64,000 nucleotides of DNA from NCBI RefSeq assembly GCF_012927645.1, contig NZ_JABBMT010000011.1:1-64000 (forward strand), given 5' to 3'. Every line of letters begins with the position of its first letter. Positions within the stretch are counted from its first letter, which is position 1. The notes under the pieces were generated by a model, which saw only the letters and a program-made list of their open reading frames with translations, was not told where the DNA came from and did no database searches. This DNA is from Pseudoalteromonas arctica (lineage in GTDB: Bacteria > Pseudomonadota > Gammaproteobacteria > Enterobacterales > Alteromonadaceae). Shown here in pieces: positions 7,856-18,161 of this stretch. Position numbers and translations under genes: made by a program.

Positions 7856-7894
7856 TTTTGAATCCCCCATGTATACCAATTTCATCACGCTGGC
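7856..7894 (-). pseudogene. 5' half of an intron-free tRNA-Leu(CAA), truncated in the anticodon loop
   Basis: The minus strand from 7894 reads GCCAGCGTGATGAAATTGG, then TATACATGGGGGATTCAAAA, ending at 7856. That matches acceptor 5' strand, D arm, anticodon stem 5' strand and loop TTCAAAA of a leucine tRNA. After the loop the sequence becomes unrelated, with no 3' anticodon strand, T arm or acceptor. There is no intron at the position where the neighbouring gene has one. It is probably the native gene, cut where integrases often recombine. Confidence 0.75.
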
Positions 7895-8155
7895 ATCATT
7901 TTTCTTTAACCTTCTAACATGAGAAGATAAAGAAAAACCACTTCAGAGCTAGGACTTATCAAGCTGTCTTTGTCTCTATGCCATGCATTATACAAACAAT
8001 AAGAGGAGCAGCAAGCGTTTTTTACAAAACCACGATCAACCGCTTAACAATTGAGCAAGCATTAACATTTTCTCATAAAAGCCACTAACTGTGCGGCTAG
8101 TATTTGTCTCGCTATTTGCTAAACTAGCGCGCATATTAACTTTGTGAGTTTGTTT

Positions 8156-8656
8156 ATGTCTGCTGAATTTCCGCGTGCGAGCTTTTGGCGTCGCTTTGCT
8201 TCTTTAATTTACGACTCTTTAGTTGTGATTTCGCTATCTATGCTGACTGCTATTTTGTATTTTGCTGTGATCCAAATTTTAATTACATTGGGTGTTATTG
8301 TACAAACTGAAGGCCTAGACCCTGCAGGTTTTATAGATGAAACCCCATTACTATCTGGTATTCGCAGTGCCTTATTTGTTGGTGTAAATATTGTATTTTT
8401 TGTTTATTTTTGGACTAAAAGTGGGCAAACTATTGGTATGCGGGCATGGCGTTTAAAAGTACAAACATGTGATGGCGAGCTGATCAGTTGGTCACAAGCC
8501 GTTATTCGCAGCGTAACCGCATTATTTGGCTTAGGTAATTTAGTGGTATTAGTTGATTTTAAAAACAAACGAGCGCTGCAAGATTACCTATCTAAAACCG
8601 AGGTTGTTACGCTAACAAAAGAAGAAAACAAACGAATTTACCGTTCTTTAGATTAG
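8156..8656 (+). CDS. RDD family membrane protein
   Basis: This 166-residue inner-membrane protein has the RDD layout: a basic N terminus with RASFWRRFASLIYD, containing the conserved R and D of the first helix, two hydrophobic segments (about residues 18-40 and 65-85), and QTIGMRAWRLKV with a later helix. The biochemical role of the family is unsettled; some members are proposed ion exchangers. I start at the ATG at 8156; an in-frame GTG 12 bases upstream is the alternative. It is the first gene to the right of the tRNA junction and converges on lptG, with a short hairpin between them. It looks like a core gene rather than island cargo. Confidence 0.8.
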   Translation: MSAEFPRASFWRRFASLIYDSLVVISLSMLTAILYFAVIQILITLGVIVQTEGLDPAGFIDETPLLSGIRSALFVGVNIVFFVYFWTKSGQTIGMRAWRLKVQTCDGELISWSQAVIRSVTALFGLGNLVVLVDFKNKRALQDYLSKTEVVTLTKEENKRIYRSLD

Positions 8657-8661
8657 CTATA

Positions 8662-8683
8662 AGGAGCTAGGCTGCTAGCTCCT
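8662..8683. terminator. Hairpin between convergent RDD and lptG genes
   Basis: AGGAGCTAG and CTAGCTCCT form a perfect 9-bp stem with a 4-base loop in the 32-bp gap between two convergent genes. No strong T-run follows on either strand, so termination strength is uncertain. Confidence 0.5.
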
Positions 8684-8688
8684 AATTA

Positions 8689-9756
8689 TCAATTTCGCTT
8701 ATGAAGTAAGTAAGTCGCAAAACCTATAAATATTATGCTTGGTAAAGTCGCCCCGATTATTGCAGGGATTTGATACACCATCACCACAGGACCAAATATT
8801 TCATTGGTTAGGTGAAATGCAATGCCAGTTACAACACCCATTACAATTCGCGCCCCCATCGTCACGGTACGCAGTGGGCCAAATATAAACGACAACGCCA
8901 CCAGCAACATCACAGCGATTGATATCGGCTGCATTATTTTACGCCACAGTGCCAGCTCGTAAGTACTGGTGTCTTGCTCATTTTGCTTTAAATAACCTAA
9001 GTATGACCACAAGCCAGTAAATGAGAGTGACTCAGGTTTAACCGATACCACACCGAGTTTTTCAGCGGTAAGTTGTGATTCATAAAACTCTTCATCTTGT
9101 TGCTGTGTATTAATTTGTTCTTCACCCAATTGCACTGTATTTACATCACGTAATAGCCAACCGCCTTTACGGCCTACCGCTTCACTGGCTTTGGTTATTT
9201 GCGTGAGTTGCAGTGACTTATCAAAGTGATACATATCTACGCCGTGCAACACACCTTTTTGGTCAACATCTTCTATATTAATGAAATTATTACCATCTTT
9301 AGCCCATACACCTTGTTGCGCGTTAAAGACATCACCACCGTGAATCGCTTGATTACGCATTTCTTTGGCTTTAAGTTGCGCAGCAGGTGCACCCCACTCG
9401 CCTAATGCCATCATACACAGTGCCATGAATATTGCGGTTTTCATCACTGAGACAATAATTTGCAAGCGCGACATACCCGCAGCTTGCATCACCACCAGTT
9501 CACTATTTGATGCAAGTGCCCCAAGCCCCGTTAAGCCACCAATTAAAGCGGCCATTGGGAAGAACACCACAAGATCGTCAGGCATGCTATATAAGGTATA
9601 TAGCAAAGCAGTTCCAATATCGTAGCTACCGCGACCGACTGATTTAAGCTGCTCAATAAATTTAATCAGGGTACTTATCCCTACCAAGACCATCAAAGCA
9701 AAACCAGTGGTTTGTAAAACACTACGGCCTAAATACCAATCAAGCGTTTTCATCAT
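8689..9756 (-). CDS. lptG: LPS export ABC transporter permease LptG
   Basis: The 355-residue inner-membrane subunit pairs with LptF and the ATPase LptB to extract lipopolysaccharide from the inner membrane and push it onto the LptC-A-D bridge. The sequence shows the YjgP/YjgQ pattern: opening TLDWYLGRSVLQT, three N-terminal membrane helices (about residues 13-125), a periplasmic beta-jellyroll (about 130-265), then three C-terminal helices. The ATG overlaps the lptF stop as ATGA, so both are translated from one mRNA. A second ATG follows directly, leaving a one-codon ambiguity. Length and order match the family. Confidence 0.95.
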   Translation of the reverse strand: MMKTLDWYLGRSVLQTTGFALMVLVGISTLIKFIEQLKSVGRGSYDIGTALLYTLYSMPDDLVVFFPMAALIGGLTGLGALASNSELVVMQAAGMSRLQIIVSVMKTAIFMALCMMALGEWGAPAAQLKAKEMRNQAIHGGDVFNAQQGVWAKDGNNFINIEDVDQKGVLHGVDMYHFDKSLQLTQITKASEAVGRKGGWLLRDVNTVQLGEEQINTQQQDEEFYESQLTAEKLGVVSVKPESLSFTGLWSYLGYLKQNEQDTSTYELALWRKIMQPISIAVMLLVALSFIFGPLRTVTMGARIVMGVVTGIAFHLTNEIFGPVVMVYQIPAIIGATLPSIIFIGFATYLLHKRN

Positions 9757-10865
9757 GCGCCTAACTCCCGCTTAGTTACTACTGCTTTTAGCCATGCACC
9801 GAGCGGTCGCCCTTTGATAATCAAAAAGCCGCCTATAAATAAAGCGCTTAAATGGATCCACCACAGGCCAATTGAGGGCGGGATCTTGCCATCTTCAACA
9901 GCAAATTTTGCAGCATTAAGTAAAATGAAATAGCCTAAATATAAGCTGATTGCAGGCACTAATTTGGCAAATTTACCTTGGCGCGGGTTAACTACACTCA
10001 ATGGTACTGCTAATAAAGTAAGTAGCGGAATAGAAAGCGGTATAGCAAGACGCCACTGCCACTGAGCAATCGCGTCTGTGGTTTTCATCGCAAACAGTTC
10101 TATGGTCGGTACAGCTTCGAGCTTGCGGCGTTGATGCTCAATTTCTTGCTCGCGTATTTGTACGCTGTAACCGTCAAACTCGGTTAAATTGAGTTCAGGG
10201 GTTTTGCCATCGGTTTCGTAACGCTTACCGTCACTAAGCACCAATTGCTGCTCACCATTTTCCTGCTCTACCACCACACCGCGCTCGGCATACACTAACC
10301 GAGCTAAATTATCTTTTTCACTGTCTGGTAGCTGAGCAACAAATACTTTATGCAACTCTTTGCCACCATTTTCAATGTTATGAATAAACACCACCGCTTT
10401 TTCATTACCTGTTTGTTGAAAGCGCCCAGCACGCAGCGCTGATAACCCGGTATCCGCTTTGGCTTGTTCTTTCAATTGATATTCTTGTTCACTCGCCCAA
10501 GGCGCTATATATAAAGTCAGTATTCCCGCCAATAGCGCTAATACCACACTAGAAACTAAGGTTATACGCACTACGTACCATTCACTAACACCACAGGCTT
10601 TGAGAACAGTCATTTCACTGTCGGCATAAATGCGACTATAGGCGAGAATAATCCCTAAAAAGATACTTAGCGGTAATATTAATGATGCCAATTGCGGTAA
10701 CTTTAGTGCAATCATCGACAGTACTAACTTAGCAGGAATGCCGCCTTCAGAGGCGTCACTTAGAATAACAACAAACTTTTGCGACAAAAAAATCGTCATC
10801 AAAGTTAAAAATACGGCGACCTGAGACTTTAAAACTTCAGTGGTCAAATAACGGAAAATTAGCAA
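9753..10865 (-). CDS. lptF: LPS export ABC transporter permease LptF
   Basis: The 370-residue partner of LptG in the LptB2FG lipopolysaccharide extractor. It opens LIFRYLTTEVLKSQ, typical of LptF, with membrane helices around residues 15-120, a periplasmic domain around 125-270 and three final helices. The start is a TTG at 10865, supported by AGGGG about 7 bases upstream; no ATG fits the conserved N terminus. It is divergent from pepA across a 264-bp gap that must hold both promoters, an arrangement common in gammaproteobacteria. Confidence 0.94.
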   Translation of the reverse strand: MLIFRYLTTEVLKSQVAVFLTLMTIFLSQKFVVILSDASEGGIPAKLVLSMIALKLPQLASLILPLSIFLGIILAYSRIYADSEMTVLKACGVSEWYVVRITLVSSVVLALLAGILTLYIAPWASEQEYQLKEQAKADTGLSALRAGRFQQTGNEKAVVFIHNIENGGKELHKVFVAQLPDSEKDNLARLVYAERGVVVEQENGEQQLVLSDGKRYETDGKTPELNLTEFDGYSVQIREQEIEHQRRKLEAVPTIELFAMKTTDAIAQWQWRLAIPLSIPLLTLLAVPLSVVNPRQGKFAKLVPAISLYLGYFILLNAAKFAVEDGKIPPSIGLWWIHLSALFIGGFLIIKGRPLGAWLKAVVTKRELGA

Positions 10866-11129
10866 TGATCGCCCCTGTTAAACATGATGTTTTACTTCAA
10901 GAGTAAGAAAATTTGAATAAACTTAGGGTTTTATTATATGTCATCAACATTAAATATCATACCTAGCAACTCGATATATTGTCGCATTAGTGGTATTGAT
11001 GGCTACAAAAGTATAAAGTTCAAATACACATAATGAGTCAGCGTTTATAAGCTAATATTAAGCTAGTATCTGGATTTTTATTTTATTACCCTTATTTAAG
11101 GGTTAAATGACTCAAAATTAGGAGTGACA

Positions 11130-12641
11130 ATGGAATTTAGCGTAAAAAGTGGTAGTCCTGAAAAGCAACGTAGCGCATGTATTGTAGTTGGCGTTTATGA
11201 GCCACGTCGTTTATCCCCCATTGGTGAACAACTCGATAAAATCAGTGATGGTTATATCTCTAATTTACTACGTCGTGGTGACCTTGAAGGTAAGCCTGGG
11301 CAAGTGCTGTTATTACATCATGTACCAAACGTACTAAGTGAGCGTATTTTACTAGTCGGTTGTGGTAAAGAGCGTGAACTTGATGATAAACAGTATAAAC
11401 AAATTATTTCAAAAACCATTAATACCCTAAATGAAACTGGGTCGATGGAAGCGGTATGCTTTTTAACTGAGCAACATGTTAAAAGTCGCGACACCTACTG
11501 GAAAGTCCGCCAAGCGGTCGAAACCACCCAAGACTGTTTGTATACCTTTAACCAATTAAAAAGCAAAAAAAGCGACCCGCGTCGCCCGCTGCGTAAAATT
11601 GTATTTAACGTACCAACTCGCCGCGAACTAACCATTGGTGAAAACGCCATTGAACATGGCTTAGCGATCGCTGCAGGGAGTAAGTTATGTAAAGACGTAG
11701 CGAACATGCCGCCAAACATCTGTAACCCTGCATATTTAGGTGAACAAGCGCAAGAACTTGCAGCTAACTTTGACAACGTTACGGTTGATATTATCGGCGA
11801 AAATAAAATGGCAGAGTTAGGTATGAATTCATACTTAGCCGTTGGTCGTGGTAGTGATAACGAATCTATTATGTCGGTAATTAACTACCAAGGCGGTGCG
11901 AAAGATCAAGCCCCAATCGTGCTAGTTGGTAAAGGTTTAACCTTTGACTCAGGTGGTATTTCACTCAAACCAGGCGAAGCCATGGATGAAATGAAATACG
12001 ACATGGGCGGTGCAGCCGGTGTTATTGGCGCAATGCGTGCTTTGGTGCAAATGCAATTACCGATTAACGTAATTGGTGTACTCGCAGGTTGTGAAAACAT
12101 GCCAAGCTCGAATGCTTATCGTCCGGGTGATATTTTGACGACTATGTCAGGGCAAACAGTTGAAGTACTAAATACCGACGCTGAAGGCCGCTTAGTATTA
12201 TGTGATGCACTCACTTATGTTGAGCGCTTTGAACCTGAAACCGTGATTGATGTCGCTACTTTAACTGGCGCGTGTATTGTTGCCCTTGGCGCTCATGCAA
12301 CGGGGTTATTATCTAACCACAACCCACTGGCACATGACTTGTTAAAAGCATCTGAGCAAAGTGGCGACCGTGCGTGGCAGTTGCCACTGTGGGATGATTA
12401 TCAAGATCAACTAGAAAGCCCATTTGCTGATTTTACTAACTTAGGCGGCCGCTCTGCGGGAACGATAACAGCAGCATGCTTCTTATCTAAGTTTACTAAA
12501 AAGTATAACTGGGCTCATTTAGATATCGCAGGCACTGCTTGGCGCAGTGGTAAAAACAAAGGCGCAACAGGCCGACCGGTGCCGATGCTTACGCAATATT
12601 TACTAAACCGTGCCGGTATAAGCGAAACCAGCCAAGATTAA
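11130..12641 (+). CDS. pepA: Leucyl aminopeptidase (M17) PepA
   Basis: The 503-residue cytosolic metallo-aminopeptidase removes N-terminal residues, preferring leucine. In E. coli the same protein also binds DNA in Xer recombination and carAB control. The C-terminal catalytic domain shows the metal and active-site elements [10 protein letters not shown] (K268, D273) and [10 protein letters not shown] (D350, E352), the M17 signature. I start at the ATG at 11130, preceded by AGGAG; an in-frame GTG two codons earlier overlaps that ribosome binding site. Length equals that of E. coli PepA. It leads the pepA-holC-valS series, with a terminator after pepA. Confidence 0.96.
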   Translation: MEFSVKSGSPEKQRSACIVVGVYEPRRLSPIGEQLDKISDGYISNLLRRGDLEGKPGQVLLLHHVPNVLSERILLVGCGKERELDDKQYKQIISKTINTLNETGSMEAVCFLTEQHVKSRDTYWKVRQAVETTQDCLYTFNQLKSKKSDPRRPLRKIVFNVPTRRELTIGENAIEHGLAIAAGSKLCKDVANMPPNICNPAYLGEQAQELAANFDNVTVDIIGENKMAELGMNSYLAVGRGSDNESIMSVINYQGGAKDQAPIVLVGKGLTFDSGGISLKPGEAMDEMKYDMGGAAGVIGAMRALVQMQLPINVIGVLAGCENMPSSNAYRPGDILTTMSGQTVEVLNTDAEGRLVLCDALTYVERFEPETVIDVATLTGACIVALGAHATGLLSNHNPLAHDLLKASEQSGDRAWQLPLWDDYQDQLESPFADFTNLGGRSAGTITAACFLSKFTKKYNWAHLDIAGTAWRSGKNKGATGRPVPMLTQYLLNRAGISETSQD

Positions 12642-12672
12642 CCCCCGCATTTAACAATAACATTATAAATTT

Positions 12673-12700
12673 AAATAAGGCGCTTTTTAGCGCCTTATTT
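12673..12700 (+). terminator. Rho-independent terminator after pepA
   Basis: AAATAAGGCGC, loop TTTTT, then GCGCCTTATTT: an 11-bp stem, T-rich at its end, 31 bases past the pepA stop. It should separate pepA from holC. Confidence 0.8.
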
Positions 12701-12816
12701 ACTCCCCACTTATTAACGTATAAATTAGCGTATTAATTGAAGCAAAACGCGTTATATGGCAAAATCCCTGCTTTGATTTAAGTATTATTTTCAATACTAT
12801 GGGAAGTCCCGGTACA

Positions 12817-13263
12817 ATGAGCATGAACGCCCAGTTTTTCGTTCTAAAGCAACAAGATGAGTCATTAGCCAAAGCTGATGATCACTTTAGCTTAGCGGCT
12901 GATATTGCGGCTGATCAGTATCGCCTTGGTCATCGTATCTTTATTTACGTTGATGATCTTGAAATTGCCCATGCCATTGATGAAACTATTTGGTCATTCG
13001 ACCCCGACAGTTTTGTACCTCACAACCTGCAAGGTGAAGGTCCAAAAGGCGGTGCGCCCGTTGAAATAGGCTCTACCCCGCCTGTCGGTAATCGTAAAGT
13101 TTTAATTAACTTGGCTGCACAATTGCCGGACTTTATTCGTCGGTTTAACCAAGTTTTTGATTTTGTGCCCGTTGAAGCCACTGCTAAACAAGCTGCCCGT
13201 GAGCGCTTTAAAAAGCTGCGCCAACTCGGTGCTAATATCACCACGCAAGATATTAATAGCTAA
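12817..13263 (+). CDS. holC: DNA polymerase III chi subunit HolC
   Basis: The 148-residue chi subunit of the clamp-loader complex links it to single-strand binding protein through the SSB C-terminal tail. The sequence fits the family: an N-terminal strand AQFFVLKQQ, then ADIAADQYRLGHRIFIYVDD, the ETIWSFDPDSFVPH block, and a C-terminal helix around ARERFKKLRQLG. Several in-frame starts exist; I take the ATG at 12817, close to the conserved N terminus. ATGs at 12799 and 12823 are alternatives. It sits between pepA and valS, its normal place in gammaproteobacteria. Confidence 0.92.
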   Translation: MSMNAQFFVLKQQDESLAKADDHFSLAADIAADQYRLGHRIFIYVDDLEIAHAIDETIWSFDPDSFVPHNLQGEGPKGGAPVEIGSTPPVGNRKVLINLAAQLPDFIRRFNQVFDFVPVEATAKQAARERFKKLRQLGANITTQDINS

Positions 13264-13324
13264 CATACCCTTTTGTATAAATAGCTAACTAACTCATTTA
13301 AGTACTTATTTAAGGTTCTGTGTA

Positions 13325-16180
13325 ATGGATAAAACCTACAATCCGCAAGATATTGAACAGTCGCTATACCAAGACTGGGAACAAAAAGGCTACTTCAAAC
13401 CATCCGGTAAAGGCGATGCATATTCAATTATGATCCCGCCACCCAATGTCACTGGTAGCTTACACATGGGCCACGCTTTCCAAGACACTATTATGGATAC
13501 CTTAACGCGTTTGAAACGTATGCAAGGTAATAATACATTATGGCAAGTAGGTACTGACCACGCAGGTATCGCCACGCAAATGCTGGTTGAACGAAAACTA
13601 TCTGCTGAAGAAGGTAAAACACGCCACGACTTAGGCCGTGAAGCTTTCATCGACAAAATTTGGCAGTGGAAAAATCAATCTGGCGGAACTATCACTAAAC
13701 AACTTCGTCGTCTTGGTGCATCGGTTGATTGGGATCGTGAACGTTTCACAATGGATGACGGCTTATCAGAAGCCGTTAAAGAAGTGTTTGTACGCTTACA
13801 CAAAGAAGATTTAATCTATCGTGGTAAGCGCCTAGTAAACTGGGATCCAAAACTACACACGGCTATTTCTGATCTTGAAGTTGAAAACAAAGACAAACAA
13901 GGCCATATGTGGCACCTACGTTACCCATTGGCTAATGGTGTTACAACCCAAGACGGTAAAGACTACATTGTAGTGGCAACTACACGCCCAGAGACCATGC
14001 TGGGTGATTCAGGCGTTGCAGTAAACCCAGATGACGAACGCTATCAAGACTTGATCGGTAAAGAGATTTTACTGCCGATTGTTAATCGTCGAATTAAAAT
14101 TGTTGCCGACGAACATGCCGATAAAGACAAAGGCACAGGTTGTGTAAAAATCACCCCAGCCCATGACTTTAACGATAACGAAGTTGGTAAGCGTCATCAA
14201 ATGCCGTTGATCAATATTTTCGATAAAGACGCCGCCATTCTAAGCCAAGGCGAAACCTACACCTTTGATGGTAAAGAGCTTGAGTTTGATGCACCCATTC
14301 CTGAGCGTTTGCATGGTCTTGACCGTTTTGACGCACGTAAAGCAATAGTGGCTGAATTTGAACAGTTAGGCTTACTTGAAAAAATTGAAGAGCACGCTCT
14401 AACCGTACCTTACGGCGACCGTTCTGGTGTGGTTATTGAACCGCTACTTACCGACCAATGGTATGTACGTGTTGCACCACTTGCTGAGCCTGCAAAAGAC
14501 GCAGTTAAAAATGGCGACATAAAATTTGTACCACAACAATATGAGAACATGTACTTCTCGTGGATGAACGATGTCCAAGATTGGTGTATTTCTCGCCAGC
14601 TTTGGTGGGGCCACCGTATTCCAGCTTGGTACGACAGTGAAGGTAATGTATTTGTTGGCCGTGATGAAGCAGAAGTACGCCGTGAAAATAACATCGCCGA
14701 CGATGTTGCGCTAAGCCAAGACGACGATGTACTTGATACTTGGTTCTCATCTGCACTGTGGACCTTTTCAACCCAAGGTTGGCCTGCGAACACTGATGAT
14801 TTGAAAACTTTCCACCCGTCTGACGTATTGGTAACTGGTTTTGATATTATCTTCTTCTGGGTGGCGCGTATGATCATGATGACCATGCACTTCATCAAAG
14901 ATGACAACGGCAAGCCACAAGTGCCCTTTAAAACTGTTTACGTTACGGGTCTTATTCGCGATGAAAATGGCGATAAAATGTCAAAATCAAAAGGTAACGT
15001 ACTTGATCCAATCGACATGATTGACGGTATCGACCTTGAAAGCTTAGTGACCAAACGCACCAGTAATTTGATGCAAGAAAAAGTCGCTAAAAAAATCGAA
15101 AAAGATACCCGTAAAACCTTCGATAACGGTATTGAAGCACACGGTACTGATGCACTACGCTTTACGTTAGCAGCTATGGCGTCTACTGGTCGTGATATCA
15201 ACTGGGATATGAACCGCCTTGAAGGTTACCGTAACTTCTGTAATAAGTTATGGAACGCTAGCCGTTACGTACTTATGAATACCGAACAGCAAGATTGTGG
15301 TTTTACAAGCGATACCGCAAAAGAGTACTCACTGGCTGATCGTTGGATCTTAGGTCAATTTGAGTCAACAGTTAAAACCTACACTGAGCACTTAGATAAC
15401 TACCGTTTTGACCTTGCCGCTAACACGCTTTATGAATTTACTTGGAACCAGTTCTGCGATTGGTACTTAGAACTCACAAAGCCTGTGTTATTTAAAGGTA
15501 ATGACGCACAGCAACGTGGTACACGACATACGCTAATTACAGTGCTTGAAAGCCTACTGCGCTTAATGCACCCGATGATGCCATATATCACGGAAACAAT
15601 TTGGCAGCGCGTTGCGCCACTTGCAGGCCTTAAAACAGAAAACACCAGCATCATGGTGCAAGCCTTCCCTGTTTATAATGCAGCCAGTGTTGATACCAAA
15701 GCGATGGAAGACTTAGAGTGGGTTAAGCAATTCATTGTCGCTATTCGTAATATTCGTGGTGAAATGGATATCAGCCCAAGTAAGCCGTTGTCAGTATTAC
15801 TAGCAAATGCATCTGCGGATGATGTACGTCGTATTGAAGGAAACAAATCTTTCTTAGCGTCACTGGCTAAAATTGAGGAGTTTACGCTACTTGATAATAA
15901 AGACACAGCCCCTGCGTGTGCAACATCGTATGTTAGCAACCTTGAGATCATGATCCCAATGGCAGGTCTAATCGATGTTGACGCCGAACTTGCTCGTATT
16001 GCTAAGCAGCTTGAAAAAGCAGAAAAAGGCCTAGCGCAAGTGCAAAATAAACTAGCAAACGAAAAGTTTGTTAACAATGCACCTGAAGCGGTGCTTGCTA
16101 AAGAAAATGAGAAGCTTGCCGAGTTCTCAGATGCGAAAGCAAAACTACTTGAGCAAAAAGCCAAGATCGAAAGCTTGTAA
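13325..16180 (+). CDS. valS: Valyl-tRNA synthetase
   Basis: This 951-residue class I synthetase charges tRNA-Val and edits mischarged threonine. [15 protein letters not shown] holds the HIGH motif as HMGH (47-50); KMSKS lies at 551-555. Between them are the CP1 editing domain ([10 protein letters not shown], about residue 220) and the [16 protein letters not shown] block. The C terminus after about residue 880 is a lysine- and glutamate-rich coiled coil that binds tRNA. Length and motifs equal the E. coli enzyme. It follows holC by 61 bases and ends before a bidirectional terminator shared with the convergent fadL-type gene. Confidence 0.97.
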   Translation: MDKTYNPQDIEQSLYQDWEQKGYFKPSGKGDAYSIMIPPPNVTGSLHMGHAFQDTIMDTLTRLKRMQGNNTLWQVGTDHAGIATQMLVERKLSAEEGKTRHDLGREAFIDKIWQWKNQSGGTITKQLRRLGASVDWDRERFTMDDGLSEAVKEVFVRLHKEDLIYRGKRLVNWDPKLHTAISDLEVENKDKQGHMWHLRYPLANGVTTQDGKDYIVVATTRPETMLGDSGVAVNPDDERYQDLIGKEILLPIVNRRIKIVADEHADKDKGTGCVKITPAHDFNDNEVGKRHQMPLINIFDKDAAILSQGETYTFDGKELEFDAPIPERLHGLDRFDARKAIVAEFEQLGLLEKIEEHALTVPYGDRSGVVIEPLLTDQWYVRVAPLAEPAKDAVKNGDIKFVPQQYENMYFSWMNDVQDWCISRQLWWGHRIPAWYDSEGNVFVGRDEAEVRRENNIADDVALSQDDDVLDTWFSSALWTFSTQGWPANTDDLKTFHPSDVLVTGFDIIFFWVARMIMMTMHFIKDDNGKPQVPFKTVYVTGLIRDENGDKMSKSKGNVLDPIDMIDGIDLESLVTKRTSNLMQEKVAKKIEKDTRKTFDNGIEAHGTDALRFTLAAMASTGRDINWDMNRLEGYRNFCNKLWNASRYVLMNTEQQDCGFTSDTAKEYSLADRWILGQFESTVKTYTEHLDNYRFDLAANTLYEFTWNQFCDWYLELTKPVLFKGNDAQQRGTRHTLITVLESLLRLMHPMMPYITETIWQRVAPLAGLKTENTSIMVQAFPVYNAASVDTKAMEDLEWVKQFIVAIRNIRGEMDISPSKPLSVLLANASADDVRRIEGNKSFLASLAKIEEFTLLDNKDTAPACATSYVSNLEIMIPMAGLIDVDAELARIAKQLEKAEKGLAQVQNKLANEKFVNNAPEAVLAKENEKLAEFSDAKAKLLEQKAKIESL

Positions 16181-16211
16181 CTAGTGCAGGGAAACCCGTA
16201 CAGCTAGACAC

Positions 16212-16246
16212 AAAAAAGCCGCGTTAATAAATAACGTGGCTTTTTA
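16212..16246. terminator. Bidirectional terminator between valS and the FadL-type gene
   Basis: AAAAAGCCGCGTTA and TAACGTGGCTTTTT form a long stem with one mismatch and an A-run before and T-run after it, so it can stop transcription from both convergent genes. Confidence 0.85.
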
Positions 16247-16275
16247 TTTGCGCGGGATAAACCCACGCCTACAAA

Positions 16276-17520
16276 TTAAAACGTGTAGTTATACTGTGCG
16301 CCAAGAAGTACTGCATGACCTTTTGATTCAAAGCTCCAATCAGCTCCTGAATCATCCGTTTCAGTGAAGTTTTGGGTTTTTCCACGAAGGATACTTACAC
16401 CTAAATCAACATTGGAATTTTTATCGATTGCATAGTTACCACCAAACGAGAACCAAAAGCGATCTGTATCGGGGATCGAAATTGATAAATGTTGTTGTGA
16501 CACCGGGGATTCATCAAATGCAACACCTGCACGCAACAATAAGTTTTCACTATACTGGTAATCTGTACCTACTGAATAACGCATTGCATCGGAAAAATCT
16601 TCTTCTTTTGAAAAACCAACAAAATCGCCTGTTGGTCCATTAACATTCGCCTCTAACGATTCAAAACTACTCCAGCCAGTCCATAGTACGCTATAGTGAA
16701 GACCTAATTTTCCATTTAACTGATGTGAACCAGAGAACTCTGCGATAGCAGGAAGTGTGATCTCAACAGAGCCTGGCAGCTCAGGTATTGATTTAGCGGT
16801 GCTTGAAAAAGTACCATCAAATGTAATATCTGTTTCTGTGCGGTAATTAAAACCCAAACGACTATTTTCATCCAATTGGTACATTAGGCCTACATTCAAA
16901 CCATAACCAGTATCATCCCCTTCAAGATTAACAGCATCAGTAGAAGCTGGAACATTAGGGTTTATACCAACTTTACGAATAACTGTCGCGTCTGCATATA
17001 CAGCATTAATGCCGATACCAAAACTAAACTGCTCTGTAACCTTATAGGCAACACTGGCATTCATATTAACAGTTACAATTTCTGTTTCGCCCGCGATTTG
17101 GCCAGCGGCATAGTTTTCATCAAACTCTGTTGATAAGCCAAAATTTGAAAACACCCCAAAACCAACTGAAACCTTATCATTCACAGGCATAGTAAAGTAA
17201 CCAGCAGGCACAAATGCACTTGGCGCAATACTGTCATCATCAAGTACGCTTTCGTCTAACCCATATGCTGCGCTTTTGCCTGTTAAGCTCACATCCGGAA
17301 TAATAGCCACACCGGCTACAGAGATTTGCTTATTTTTGAATAAAGTCATAAGCGCGGGGTTACGTGCAACCACTGAGGCATCATCAGCTACAGCAGCCTC
17401 ACCAGCAAATGCACGGCCAAGACCTGAAGCACTATGCTCAGCAAGTTGAAAAGCGGCAGCAAACGTGTCTGCTGACATAACAGCAAGTGATACTGCAATT
17501 AAAGTTTTTGTAAATTTCAT
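16276..17520 (-). CDS. FadL-family outer membrane transport protein
   Basis: This 414-residue outer-membrane beta-barrel of the OMPP1/FadL/TodX family probably takes up long-chain fatty acids or other hydrophobic compounds. A signal peptide (MKFTKTLIAVSLAVMSADTF-AAA) precedes the mature AFQLAEHSASGLGRAFAGEA, which contains the family's N-terminal hatch sequence. The end is typical of the barrel: the last residues are QYNYTF, with a C-terminal aromatic. I start at 17520, because AGGAAACACA precedes that ATG; the frame extends seven codons further without such a site. It is monocistronic, with an AT-rich upstream region. The exact substrate is not knowable from sequence. Confidence 0.9.
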   Translation of the reverse strand: MKFTKTLIAVSLAVMSADTFAAAFQLAEHSASGLGRAFAGEAAVADDASVVARNPALMTLFKNKQISVAGVAIIPDVSLTGKSAAYGLDESVLDDDSIAPSAFVPAGYFTMPVNDKVSVGFGVFSNFGLSTEFDENYAAGQIAGETEIVTVNMNASVAYKVTEQFSFGIGINAVYADATVIRKVGINPNVPASTDAVNLEGDDTGYGLNVGLMYQLDENSRLGFNYRTETDITFDGTFSSTAKSIPELPGSVEITLPAIAEFSGSHQLNGKLGLHYSVLWTGWSSFESLEANVNGPTGDFVGFSKEEDFSDAMRYSVGTDYQYSENLLLRAGVAFDESPVSQQHLSISIPDTDRFWFSFGGNYAIDKNSNVDLGVSILRGKTQNFTETDDSGADWSFESKGHAVLLGAQYNYTF

Positions 17521-17807
17521 TGTGTTTCCTTTACCAAACAAAATGTTTGGATTCCCATGTGTTGTCTCTAATTATTAGGAGTAAGTTACTTCAAAACCTT
17601 AATACAGTACCTTACTTTTAAATAAAAAACTGTAACAAAACGTTAAAAAACACCATAAAAACCATTTTTTAACAGCAAAGTAACAGTTTTTTAAAGCTCA
17701 TCGGATAAGTTACAGAAAAACTTACCTGCAATTAATTATCATTTAGATTGACTTGCTTGATAAGCACTATTAGACTGCCAAACAAGACTAGCAGAGGAGA
17801 TGAAGCA

Positions 17808-18161
17808 GTGGAAATAGGATTAATTATTACTGCACTTATTGCTGCATTGGCTTTTTGTGGAGTAAGTGTATATTGCTTTTGCAAAGCTAATTTTTGTGCC
17901 TGCACTAGAGCTGGTGAATGCGATAACCCTGTTAACCATTATTGGTTAGGTGCTATTGTTTGTGCTTTAGTCGCACTATTATGCTGCTGTAGTGCGTTAC
18001 ATTCAGAAAATGGTACTTTATTGTGGATGATCTTAATGACCAGTTGCTTTAGCGGTGCATTACTTTCAGCAAAACATTCAGCTAAAAAGCGCTGTACTAA
18101 ATCAATAACCAAACAACAAGCTAAACCAGCAGATGCTCTTTTAACAAACGAGCCAAATTAA
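17808..18161 (+). CDS. Small cysteine-rich membrane protein of unknown function
   Basis: I do not recognise the family. The 117-residue product would have three hydrophobic segments: roughly residues 3-24, 45-66 and 72-92. Cysteines cluster in [17 protein letters not shown] between the first two segments and in LLCCCSAL within the second. The tail is basic. I start at the GTG at 17808, because AGAGGAGA lies 7 bases before it; the frame runs upstream to 17748 but without a ribosome binding site. Its end overlaps the convergent HD-GYP gene by 41 bases. Confidence 0.6.
   Translation: MEIGLIITALIAALAFCGVSVYCFCKANFCACTRAGECDNPVNHYWLGAIVCALVALLCCCSALHSENGTLLWMILMTSCFSGALLSAKHSAKKRCTKSITKQQAKPADALLTNEPN

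Noticed and set aside
1-8155. Integrase gene for the proposed island
   Set aside because: None is seen in the visible part. It would have to lie at the far left end outside the window, so the island model remains inference.
12799-12816. Longer holC start at 12799
   Set aside because: The added residues MGSPGT do not fit the family N terminus, and ATG codons at 12817 or 12823 do.
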